A program made the position numbers and the translations under genes. The notes beneath the pieces are model-generated. The model was not told where the DNA came from. It worked only from the letters and a program-made list of their open reading frames with translations, and made no database searches. 64,000 nucleotides of DNA from positions 3,700,833 through 3,764,832 of the forward strand of contig CAJNOP010000003.1 of NCBI GenBank assembly GCA_905250075.1. The letters run 5' to 3'. This stretch comes from Rotaria sp. Silwood1 (lineage: Eukaryota > Rotifera > Eurotatoria > Philodinida > Philodinidae). This document shows, one piece after another, positions 53,059 to 64,000 of this stretch (within the stretch, counting starts at the first letter, position 1; every line of letters begins with the position of its first letter).

Positions 53059-56000
53059 TTACTCGAGTTCTACAACTAAATCATCACCATGTATTTGTTG
53101 ACCGACTTTAACATGAATTTTCTTTACTTTGCCATCCATTGTACTCTTTACGACTGTTTCCATCTAAAGAAAGAGTTAAAAAAGTAATGACAATATTTTG
53201 TTTTGTTTTGTTTTTTTTCGTACCTTCATAGCACTTAAAACAATGACTGTATCGCCTTTCTTTATTGAATCACCTTCCTTGATTTTGATGTCTAATACTT
53301 GACCTGGCATTGGTGCACCTAAAAATACAAGAACATTATGACATATTCATAAGTTCTATTCGACTTTGCTTAGAGAATAAAAAGCAATTAAAGCAGCAAG
53401 TCAGATAATGGTATAAACTGAATTTTGAAAAGAAAATTTATTCAGATTCCTTTCTTTTATATCCTGGGAATGTTTCCTCACAAAATGAGCAACAAAACCA
53501 ATTCATGAAGCTTGTGTCAAAGTATCACATGTTAAGTATAAGAGCTGAGAAATGAATGGTTTGTTCTCCTTAGAACTCTTTGATTTCAAATGATCACATT
53601 AATGAAGGAAATTTCGCAGCTGATTAATTGCTTTTGAGTTAGGATAATATGCATCATGTACATTTTAATGAGCTATGATCACCTTGAAAACATTGCTTAC
53701 AGTTAGCTTATTGCTAGTGATAGTTATATACTACATTTTTACGGTATTTTATTTTCAACTTGCAATTATATGCAGAGATTAGCCTTATTCAAATAGTATA
53801 GCACGAATTATTTCCAGAATATTCACAGGTCATTAACGTTCACATGATGCACAAAATTTGGACTCATAAATAAATAATCTGTTGGCAGAATTTCCTTGTT
53901 ACTCTGCTAGTGCATAATCTATAAATATAGAATACAATACTATTTAATAACACAAAAACGTTTCGACTGGCAAACTTGAAATTTTTCTACTGATTTATGT
54001 AAATAATTTTGGAAGTGAAAATATATCTTTCATTGAAATATGTCAATTCTACTTTCAAAAAATTTCTTTTCTTTTTTTTCTTGTTGCTAATTCAACTTAC
54101 CAATTTGAGTCTTTATACTCTTATCAACTTTTGGATGAACTTTTTGATCTTTAATAGCTGCTTTATCTTTAACTTTCATGGAACGTAATTGTCCATTAAC
54201 TTGAAAGAATACTTCACGTTCACCTGTTGCAACCATTAATTCACTTATAGCTAAGACAACAATATGAAGATCTTTTCCATGTTCAAGTTCAATACTAATA
54301 TTAGGAAAAAAATAATCATAAAATTTCTATTTTTATTTCATTAATCTAATTAACTTACTCCATCATTTCATTTAAATCTGGTCCAACAAAAAATATTCTT
54401 GTTGGATAAAGACTAACAGGACCATATTGTTGTTTAAAATCAATATATTCTTCAAGTACTTTTGGAAACATAACATATGACATAACATCACATTTACGTA
54501 TGATATCTTCACCAAATTTTTTCTTTAATTCTTCTTCAATTTTATCAAAATCTAATGGTTTTGTATCAGCTCCTGGACGACCATCAATTTTTTTCTTTCC
54601 TTTTAACATTTGTGTACGAAGTGGTTCAGGAAATCCACCATATGGCTAAAAATAATCAACTATTATGTCAAAAAATAATAATAAAACAAAACGAACTTAC
54701 TTGTCCAAGTTGACCTTGCATGAATTCTACAACACTTGATGGAAATGAAAGTTCGTCAGCACGTTCACGTACATCTTTAGCTGTTAAATTATTTTGTACC
54801 ATAAATTGTGCAAGATCACCAACAACTTTTGATGATGGTGTTACTTTAATAATATCACCTAAAAGTTGATTTGCTTCTATATATGAACGTTTAACATTTT
54901 CAAATTGTAAACCAAGACCAAGACTAAATGCTTGAAACTAGATCGAGAATTCGAAAATGAATATTAATTCAAGAAACATTGATCATTTTACTTGTAAATT
55001 TGTATATTGTCCACCAGGTATTTCATTTTTATAAACATCAGCATTACCACTTTTCATTGTTGTTGTACATTCGAATGGTGCATAAAGTAAACGTGTCTGT
55101 TCCCAAAATGCTGAATATTCATTTACTTTATCTAAATCTATACCCGTATCATATTTTGTATTTTGTAATGCAGCAACAAGACCACCCATAGTTGGTTGAG
55201 ATGTCATACCACTCATTGAATCAACAGTTACATCGACAATATCAACACCGGCTTGACATGCAGCCATATAATTAGCAATACCAGTTCCAGCTGTATCACT
55301 AGAAAATGATAAGATATTATTTTACAGAAAAAAAAATTGAAAATAATTGTGAATAAAGAAGATATATACATCTTAATGATGTTTTCTTCTTTGTTCAACA
55401 ATTAGAACAATAAAAATAATGTAGATGTTCGATGTCTGTATGTTAAATAGAAAAGAAAATATTATGTCATTTGTTAGAAATCACACTGTAAAGCACGAAT
55501 AGATTGGAAAAACAAACAACGCAGAAATTATAGAAACCGATGTTAATATTAAACGCAGTGTTGAATAATAATGTAAGTAATCATAATAAATACCAAATCA
55601 AATATTTACATAGTTTTGCATACTCATCTTGGTGGATAATATTTAAAATCTAAAGGTAGTCTTATATTATCTTTGTGAAATTTAGAGAAAGAACATGATT
55701 TTCTAATATGAGGTCTATAAGTGATTCATTTGTTGTTTGATACAAAAGAATCCTGTCTTGACGAGAACAAGATTAAAACAATAGATATTATTCTTGTTTA
55801 AATGAATATCATAAAACGAAGGATGAAAAAGACTTTAAAAATTGGTGGATAGCAGCTAGATATTTTGAGGTTACGAACAATAGTAGAAGGTTTTCATAAT
55901 TTTCCATGTTAACAAAAATTTTAGTGGGTTCGAAAATCAAGAAAATAATCGTCTTGCTGTGTGTTTACTTACTGTGTATGTAAATGTATTGGTAAATCCG

Positions 56001-58668
56001 GATGTTTTTGTCGAATAGCGTCAATTAACATTGTAGTTGCTCGTGGTTTAAGAAGACCAGCCATATCTAATATAAATTTTTTCATTTCTATTTAATTTTC
56101 AGAAAAAGAAATCTGTTACCTTTGATAGATAAAATATGTGTACCCATTTTAACAAGTTCATCAACAAATTTCAAATAATAATCTAAATTATATTTTGTTC
56201 GTGTTGTATCAGCAACATCACCTGTATAACAAACAGCAGCTGATATGACACCATTAGCTTTTCCAACAGCATCAATTCCAATTTTCATATTAGGTAAATA
56301 GTTTAATGAATCAAATATACGAAATATATCCATTCCATGATCAACTGCCATTTGACAAAAAGAGTCAATAACATTATCAGGATAATTTGAATAACCAACA
56401 GCATTTGCACCACGCAATAACATTTGAAATGGAATATTTGGAATAAGTTCTCGTAATTCACTTAAACGATCCCATGGACATTCATGAAGAAAACGAAGTG
56501 CAACATCAAATGTAGCCCCTACAGAGTATTTTTTAAGCATACATAAAAAACAACTTATGGAAATTCTTACCTCCCCAATTTTCTAAACTAAAAAATTGTG
56601 AAAAATTTTTTGCAACATATGGTGCTGATTTTTTTAAATCACGTGTTCGTACACGTGTTGCTAATAAACTTTGATGAGCATCACGCATCGTTGTATCCAT
56701 AATTAAAGCTCTAATTAGAAGGAAAAAAAAAACGTACATATCTATTTAAAAGAATTTTATTTTATAATTTTACTGTGGATGTTTACGAACAGCTTTAGCA
56801 AAGCCTTCTGGTCCTTCTTTTAATAAAACTTGACGCCAACCATTAGGAATATGTTTCTTTTTTATATGTGGAAGTTCAGGTTTTATATTCATTGGTTTAA
56901 TATTTGTACCTAATGGTGTTAATGGTCCATTAACTAATATTTCTGATAGATAATGAAGTAATTTTTGTGCACGATTTTGCGTTGGTACAAATTTAAATAG
57001 AGTCGGGTTTTCATCTAGGAAACTTGTAGTTATTGAGCCTTCGAGAAATTGTTTATGGTGGAGAACATTGAGCAAAAATGGAATATTTGTTTTAACACCT
57101 GATACAAAATTATTATTGTTGTCTTTTAAATGAATACGTTTTCGTTATTATTTTATTTACCTCGAATACGGAATTCTGTAAGTGCACGAACCATTTTAGC
57201 ACATGCTTCTTGATGATTGCGTGAATGTGCAATGACTTTAACTAAAAGTGAATCGTAGTATGGACTTATAACAGCATCGGTATAAGCAGAAGCACTATCA
57301 ATACGAATACCTATAAAGAAATAAAACATAAAAACAAATTTTAATCCTCTAAATTTTATTTTGATACAAACCAAATCCTTCAGCAGAACGAAAAACATCA
57401 ATTCTTCCAACATCTGGTGTAAAATTATTGGCTGGATCTTCAGTTGTCATTCGACATTGTACAGCAGCACCCATTATTTTAATTTTATCTTGTTCAAGAC
57501 CCAAATCCGCTAATGGTGCACCTTCAGCAATTTTAATTTGTGATTGTACAATATCAATACCAGTTATTTCTTCTGAACATGTATGTTCAACTTGTAAACG
57601 ACAATTAACTTCAATAAAATAATGTCGTCCTTGATTATCAAGTAAAAATTCAACTGTTCCCGCATTTTGATAACCAACATATTTAGCTAAACGTACAGCA
57701 TCTGAAGTCATACGTTCTCGAATAGCAGGATCTAAATTAGTTGCTGGTGCAACTTCAATAACTTTTTGATGACGTCGTTGTACAGAACAATCTCTTTCAT
57801 ATAAATGTACAACTTGTCCATAATGATCACCAATGATTTGTACTTCAATATGTCTTGCTTGTGTAACAAGACGTTCAGCAAATAAACGTCCATCACCAAC
57901 AGCTGCTTTAGCTTCGGATGATGCACGTTGAAATGCTTCTTCTAATTCACTGTCTTTTGTTGCTACACGCATACCACGACCACCACCACCACGTGCAGCT
58001 TTAAGCATTATTGGATAACCATGTTCTTTAACAAATTCACGTACAGCATCAATATTATTAACCGCATCAGCTGTACCAGGTATTACTGGTACTTTAGCAT
58101 CAATAGCTGAAAGAATAATAGTACAATAATTTAAATAGTATCATTTTTTTTTCTTATTTTTACCGGCTTGTCGTGCATTTAATTTATTACCCATTCGATA
58201 AATAACATCAGGTGCTGGGCCAACAAATATAACACCAGCATCAAGACATGCTTTAGCAAAGTCTCCATTTTCAGAAAGAAAACCATACCCTGGATGTATA
58301 GCATCAACATCATTTTTTAAAGCAACTTTAATTATTTCTGGTATATTTAAATAAGCTGCAATAGGTGATAAACCTCGTCCAATTTTAAATGATTCATCAG
58401 CTTTAATACGATGTAATTGTCCTTCATCTTCAGCTGAATAAATAGCAACTGAACGAATATTATTTTCATTACATGCACGAAGTACTCGAATTGCAATTTC
58501 ACCACGATTTGCAACAAGAAGTTTATTAATTTTTCGAAATTTATATTTGTTGTCTTGTTGGCCTTGTTGTTGTTGTGGATTACCTTTCACTGATAATAAA
58601 CGTTTACACGAAGCAAATGTTGAGCGAACACAATACGATGTTTGAAGAAGATTATTAACTCGATACAT
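53059..58668 (-). CDS. PC: Pyruvate carboxylase, mitochondrial
   Basis: Thirteen exons on the minus strand, all phases consistent, 1190 residues (human 1178): 58164-58668, 57372-58106, 57161-57310, 56774-57098, 56571-56710, 56120-56518, 55973-56066, 54992-55298, 54701-54937, 54359-54645, 54101-54294, 53224-53318, 53059-53163. Order: presequence rich in Arg, Ser and Gln; biotin carboxylase with Ala-Asn-Arg-Gly-Glu-Ile-Ala, His-Pro-Gly-Tyr-Gly-Phe-Leu-Ser-Glu and Gly-Gly-Gly-Gly-Arg-Gly-Met; carboxyltransferase with [11 protein letters not shown] and Lys-Asp-Met-Ala-Gly-Leu; and a biotinyl domain with Ala-Met-Lys-Met, whose codons are split between the last two exons. It converts pyruvate, bicarbonate and ATP to oxaloacetate. 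Introns 7 and 11 are 0.7-0.8 kb; the others are about 55-75 bp. Confidence 0.97.
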
Positions 58669-58765
58669 TGTGACAAAATTCTGTTTTTTGTTCGAGTTAT
58701 GAAAAAGACGCCACTTCTACAATGTAAAGTTTTTTTATATCTGAAATAAACAAGAAGAGTGTTTA

Positions 58766-61208
58766 TTATGTTTTTATTTCTAACAATTCTTTTAGCATAT
58801 TAAATTCTTCAAGAGAAAATAAAATGTGTACATTGCTTTTTAACATCACATTAAGGAATAATTTCCACTCGGAATCATTAGTTGAATTTGAGATTGATTT
58901 CATATATAAAGTCTAGAAAAATAAAAAGAAAACAATTAGAAGAAATCATATTTATATATTAATTTCGCGAGAATAAAAAGACCAGTCAGCTTCTGATTAG
59001 ATTAATTGGCACTTACAATCAAGTTTTTTGAATGTTTAAAATGAAATACAATTTATATGAAAGACTTAATACAGAAATAGAATATAAAGTAAAGATTAAC
59101 AAATAAAGTGCATTTGAGGAGTATATCGACATAAAAAGTCATATGGTCAAAAATTATTACCTTAAAACCTAATGATTGATTGGTATTCTGCATAGATAAA
59201 GGATGTCCTATAAGTTATGCGCCTCAACAAAAAACTAGTTGATATGTAAACAGCGAATGTGTGGGTACAAAGGATAGCCACACCCACCCTATACCCTAAT
59301 GCATGCTTCTTCTCTTTACATCCCTATAATTAAAAGAGATAATGTCATCGGATTATACGCCATTTCAGACAGCATCCTACGTACTCGAAGTGCATATAGA
59401 TATGATTGGGTAGAGAGTATTTTTTGTTTATAAATAAATAAATCTTTATAGAGGTTAAGAACTTTTAGGACATTTGTTATGCTCATATTTTTCTTTATTA
59501 ACGAGGGAACATAGGGGGCCCATAATCTTCGTTCAAGCTGAAACTTTCAGGATATCATAAGAATCATGAGAACTATTTTGGAAGAAAATTTTAGATCAAA
59601 AGATCTTGTTGTGATTCCACATATGGAAAAAAACTAACATTCATGATGAATTCTATAATATTCTGTATAGTATTGAATTTAGTGGAGCGCGCGTTACAAG
59701 TAATGTTTCCTTCTATTGATGCCCGTTCAAACAAGACAAATAGTTACAGCATTTTAAGAGATATCCGAGCACATAATTTCGCATTAGAATTAGGTCACTC
59801 TTTAAATAACTGTTTCATAGAATTGATTCTATCAAGTTTACTTTTAATTCATGTCGAAATATAGTCACAGCAAACCTTCAGAAATTAATCCAATACATTC
59901 ATCAGAGTTATTTGGACCATATAAAGAAGAAGTGAGCAACCGAGATTATTGTTCAGTACTAATTTACAAAATGTATTACGGTTAACTTTATATATTGTTT
60001 GAAAAGTTTTAAATTCTATATAGAATATTCTCTCATCAGTTACAGAAAACAACTTACTTTTGCCCATGGACAATTTTGCATAGCATCATAAAGAACTGAT
60101 TTAACTCGATTATCATTAGGTGAATATCTTTCAAAATGTTCATAAAAAAGCCACAATTGTACATAATATGGATATTCTTGTATTAATTGTCTTAATATAT
60201 GTCTAACACGATGCTCATAACCAGAATTGAATTTTTCATTTATGGCACTTGCTTTTTGTATTTTTAAATGTCGAATTAAATTCATTTGTAAAACAAACAT
60301 TTTTGTGATTAAACGATATTCAATTTTTTTATTATATTTATAACTTAATATTATTTGTTCATATTCATTAACATAACTACCATACAATGGTAAAAAACAT
60401 GTATATATTGACATAAATTTTAATAGAATAATTGATGGCCATTTAATATGTTCTAATAATTGTTTTAAATAATTTGTACATTCATTAAATAAAAGATGTT
60501 CGGTAAATAATTCATTCCAAAGTATAGAAAGATAAAAGCGAAGAATATAATCAATAATTGTTTGATTATTTTTATTACGTTGTTCATTGATTAATGGTAT
60601 TATGGAATTTAATACAATAGAATGTAATTTATCAAATGGATCATTTAATAAATATGAATAATTAAGAAAAATAAATAATAATTCAAATGATACATATTCA
60701 TTTTGACGCAAATACGTAGACCAATCTTGATCTGTTGCTTGATCCCATTTAGAAAATTTTCGACATTTTAAACAATCAATAATGAGTGTTATGATATCAT
60801 TAAATTGTGTATTTGGAAATAATTTATTTAAAATAAATGTTATTGATGAACAAAGTTTTTCTTTGTTAATTTGTTTATCAATGGAAATAAATTTTGAATT
60901 TTCTAATATAATCTTTAACATATGATCAAATAAATGATTCAAATTAAATTCACATATAAGTGATGTTGAAATCCAATAACAAAGATCAGAATAAGAATCA
61001 TAAGAGGAAAAATTTGTTGAATTCATTCGAATTGTTTGTAAACATAAATCAAATATACGACGACCTTCATTTATACGTTGAAAATATTCATATTCAAGAC
61101 GTGCATAATGTGTATAGAGACGAAGACATGTACGATATTCTTCTAATGATAAATATTTTTTTATAATTGTTTGTAAAGATTTTAAACGAACTTTCGATAA
61201 TGATGGAT
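58766..61208 (-). CDS. NRDE2: NRDE2-like nuclear exosome regulator, 3' part only
   Basis: Two 3' exons on the minus strand: 60058-61208 (2 nt completing a codon, then 383 codons) and 58766-58912 (49 codons with stop), joined in phase 0 over a 1.1 kb intron. The protein part is helical with HAT/TPR-like repeats: Thr-Tyr-Ala-like Leu-Tyr-Thr-His-Tyr-Ala-Arg-Leu-Glu-Tyr early, His-Arg-Val-Arg-His-Ile-Leu-Arg-Gln-Leu, Leu-Trp-Leu-Phe-Tyr-Glu-His-Phe-Glu, and Asn-Cys-Pro-Trp-Ala-Lys before the last intron. These match the C-terminal third of NRDE2, which restrains the MTR4 helicase of the nuclear exosome and, in worms, serves nuclear RNAi. The exon needs a 5' partner ending in phase 1. None was found in the 2.8 kb to the window end, so the 5' part is beyond the window or lost. 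Confidence 0.7.
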
Positions 61209-62039
61209 CTAAGAAAACAATATGGAAAATTATGAAAGACAAAGTTACTTTTTCAGAAATAATAACAAGACTTTCTGGCGACAGATAAAATACTCTCGAA
61301 GAATATTTCTAATTGATAGCAACACTTTGTTTCTATATCTTTGCTTCTGCGAGGTTCCTATCAGATAAACGAAAACTCTAAAGCACTGTTTCTTGTAACA
61401 ATTAAAATTGAAATGCTTTTGGTATGGAAAAAAATGCTTTTTCATTCTCGTTAATATATATATATATATATATATGATAGACCTAGCATACAGCGAATCC
61501 AAACTTCGCGACGATTTCAGACTGCATATGGTATTTGCATAGTTGTTCAAAAAGTTTTTGAAACATATTAGCGACTATGAAAGCATTCTTAATTTCGGTT
61601 TCGAATATTTCCGTACATCATTATTTTTTTTAGTTTTTGAACTATTGACTTCATCGTCTATGGACCTGTTATAACCGATCGCGCAAACGTTTCTTTTGTT
61701 TTACTTCGACTTTTTAGTTTTATTAATTAACTGAAAATAACTACATTCAAAACTGAAACTCAACGTTGGATTTAGTACATTTTTAAAATAGACGCAATAT
61801 AATAGATATCATGGATGAATACAAAGTTGTTCCGATTGAAAGATATAACGTTTTTCTAATCATTAGAAACTTTCGTTTATCTACAGCAAAAACGAATTAT
61901 GTCGTGTTTTCTCTCAAATAATGATCTTTACAAAAAATTATTCTACCTTGTTTTTCAATTTTAGTTGTCCATCAGATCAATCTTATTCGAAAGTGCAGAA
62001 TCTTCAAAAACTATCCATGTACAATCTACTCTATTGAAA

Positions 62040-62152
62040 ATACTCATCAAGCGAGTACGACTTTCCAGCGTGAGTACTCATATTACTCACTCGAGTACTC
62101 AGGGAATTTCCTGTGTACGTATACTTGTCGAGTACTCGGATGAGTACTCAAT
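62040..62152. repeat. GAGTACTC repeat cluster 1
   Basis: Eight or so copies of GAGTAC or its complement GTACTC within about 110 bp, several forming the palindrome GAGTACTC. It includes the phrase 'cagcgtgagtac', shared with cluster 2. Copies are irregularly spaced by 8-20 bp. Confidence 0.7.
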
Positions 62153-63214
62153 GTAGGACTCATAATCCTTTTTCGCAGAATATTTAGCAAAACGCTTATG
62201 CACTAGTATATATAAATTGAAGTTGAAATTATATAATAAAAGTGATGCAATAAAATTTACAATAGGAGAAAATTATTTAATGCTTTATCTACTCGATCCT
62301 TTATTCTTTTTTGATGAGTCATTTATACGATTAATATTAATGGTGATTTTGAGGAAAAAAAAGAAAACAATTTTTTCTTTTCATTTGTTAACTTCTCTGG
62401 TAAGGTTAAATTCTTTTGAAACATATTAATGTAGATTTTCTTTAGTTTTATTTTCTAAATTTATATAGGATATCTTTAGTTAAAATAAAGCTTTTTAGAT
62501 GGATTATGAAATACGATGAAACGAAGGACAACAAACAACTTTCGTTATAAATCGATCGCGATTTTTAAATAAGAAGATACGCCAATACATGATAGACAAA
62601 AAGTTTTTTAGTTTATATTGTTTAATTTTTTTTGTAAATAGTTATCAATTTAAGAATGTGTGTGTTTAATGTTTAGCGTGTTAAGCCATAATATACGTTT
62701 ATTTTCTATCACATTTTTAATTGTAACTAAATAATTTATTATGCTTTCTGCTTGATTGTTTTTTTTTACTGTTCTCAATTCATGTTTTATTGTACTCTCA
62801 TTGTTGACGATCTACACAAAGAAATCTTCATTATTAGGGAGGATTGTTGGATATTTTTTTTCTTTTCTTTTCTGTATAACGAAGATACGGTTTTATTGAT
62901 TTTTTATTAAAAAAAAGCACATAAAATCGTGTTCTTATTGTATCAAAATACAGAAAATATTTAACTTTCTTTGCTAATGATGAAAATTTCTGTTCGTATT
63001 CTTTGTGTTAAAATGTATGAAAATGATGTCACACTTGTATTTCTTATTTTGATTATTTTTCTCAAACTTCTATTGCGCATGCCTGTATTTTTTGATATTA
63101 ATTTGATATTAAATAAAAATTAATGTAGTACAACGGTACTAACCAAAAATACGCTTAGGAGTATTTTTGTCTAGACCAGCGAAGTACACAAAATTAGATA
63201 GCAGTACTGCCAAA

Positions 63215-63382
63215 ACACTCAATATTACACGACTAGTACTCAATCGTCATACTCAAATACTCAGATTCTAATGCGAGTACGACCGATGAGTATTCGAAAC
63301 CTATGAGTACGCATGAGTACTCGTGACATTTTCTAGCGTGAGTACGACATGAGTACTACCCTCTGAGTACTTTGACTATGGT
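63215..63382. repeat. GAGTACTC repeat cluster 2
   Basis: About ten copies of the same hexamer or octamer in 170 bp, including 'tagcgtgagtac', which aligns with cluster 1 in the same orientation. The two clusters are about 1.1 kb apart and bracket a T-rich segment. Confidence 0.7.
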
Positions 63383-64000
63383 ACACTAATCAATAGTATC
63401 TGACGATGATTCAGACGTACATAAATTTTCTTTACATTTATCATGCAAAAATTATTTTGAAAAGACTAATAAAAGATATTGATGAGCTGAACACGACATA
63501 TATGTTCGAGTCATGAATACAAGGTTACGTTTTTTTCTTGCCTTATTAACCTACTCGAAGAAATAAGTAGATCGATCCAAATGAAGGACATACCTATGTG
63601 TAGTTGATTAAAAGAACGATTATTAAAGTCTCTTATTCTTACCATAACAAGAAGGAAAAAAACTAGAGGTCTATTTATATCGACCAATATACGCCAATAG
63701 CGTATGATAGTTGTCGATGCCACGTTTGTTGACGAGCTATGATTTATAGCGCTATTTTTATCGTTTTCTTGCCATATATGCAAAAGCATTTATTGTTTTG
63801 TTTTTCTCATCTTGGTTTTTGTATGCATTATTGCTTCTTATGACCAATTTTTTACTTTTTTTCGAATATCGATTGTAAACAGTGAATACAGAAGCAATAA
63901 TGAAGTACAAAAGAAGACAAATGAAAGAGAATAGCAAAACCTAGTCAGAATCAATAAAAATCTATTATCAAAAGTGTTGCAGGTTAAAATAAATTTTTCG

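Larger units (their letters stand above)
61209..64000. other. Right end of window, no gene found
   Basis: 2.8 kb of AT-rich sequence, either a large NRDE2 intron or intergenic. It contains a TA repeat at about 61452-61475 and two GAGTACTC clusters (separate entries). The stretch 62440-63120 is strongly T-rich, UTR-like on the plus strand, with no frame to match. Confidence 0.45.

Overview
The window is animal nuclear DNA: very AT-rich, with intron-split genes on both strands, GT-AG introns that are mostly 45-70 bp, and metazoan-only families (TspanC8 tetraspanin, GBA2, INPP5E, TMEM138, MCRS1, NIPSNAP). The compact introns, AT bias, many small fold-back elements and some plant- or bacteria-like domains suggest a rotifer, most likely a bdelloid. 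That taxonomic call is inference. There are three runs of N (6575-6584, 17551-17650, 43870-43879), so this is a gapped scaffold.

Layout. 1-336: 3' end of a Pro/Gln-rich gene. 1270-4161 (-): TspanC8 tetraspanin. 4162-9427: mostly empty, with a decayed repeat copy and one coding-like remnant around a gap. 9428-10023 (-): CD225/dispanin protein, head-to-head with a BAP18-like gene (10326-10607 +). 11232-13288 (+): NIPSNAP. 13573-19618 (+): ATP-dependent 6-phosphofructokinase with alternative first exons and a phase-enforced mutually exclusive exon pair. 21452-23080 (+): ankyrin/SOCS-box protein. 23868-24851 (+): intronless F-box protein with a PP2-like domain. 25642-29417 (+): INPP5E-type phosphatase with a CAAX end. 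29586-32420 (-): Asn-rich protein with a PAM2-like motif. 33282-38675 (-): GBA2 glucosylceramidase in 18 exons. 38998-40249 (-): TMEM138. 41006-42347 (+): NCS-type EF-hand protein. 42424-43138 (-): NADAR-family protein. 43433-48010: repeat-rich island holding a large inverted repeat, GCCGAA-type repeats, a decayed NADAR paralogue, a TTAA-flanked transposon in that paralogue's intron, and a fold-back element. 48257-49234 (-): GNB1L WD-repeat protein. 50608-52739 (-): MCRS1. 53059-58668 (-): complete pyruvate carboxylase. 58766-61208 (-): 3' part of NRDE2. 61209-64000: no gene, two GAGTACTC-rich clusters.

The genes do not form one pathway, but there are themes. Central carbon metabolism: phosphofructokinase and pyruvate carboxylase. 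Cilia: INPP5E and TMEM138, whose human orthologues are both Joubert-syndrome genes, lie about 10 kb apart, and both predicted proteins end in a prenylation-type CAAX box. Chromatin and nuclear RNA: BAP18-like, MCRS1, GNB1L, NRDE2. Exon joins below were derived by hand from splice sites, reading-frame phase and family similarity. No RNA evidence was available.
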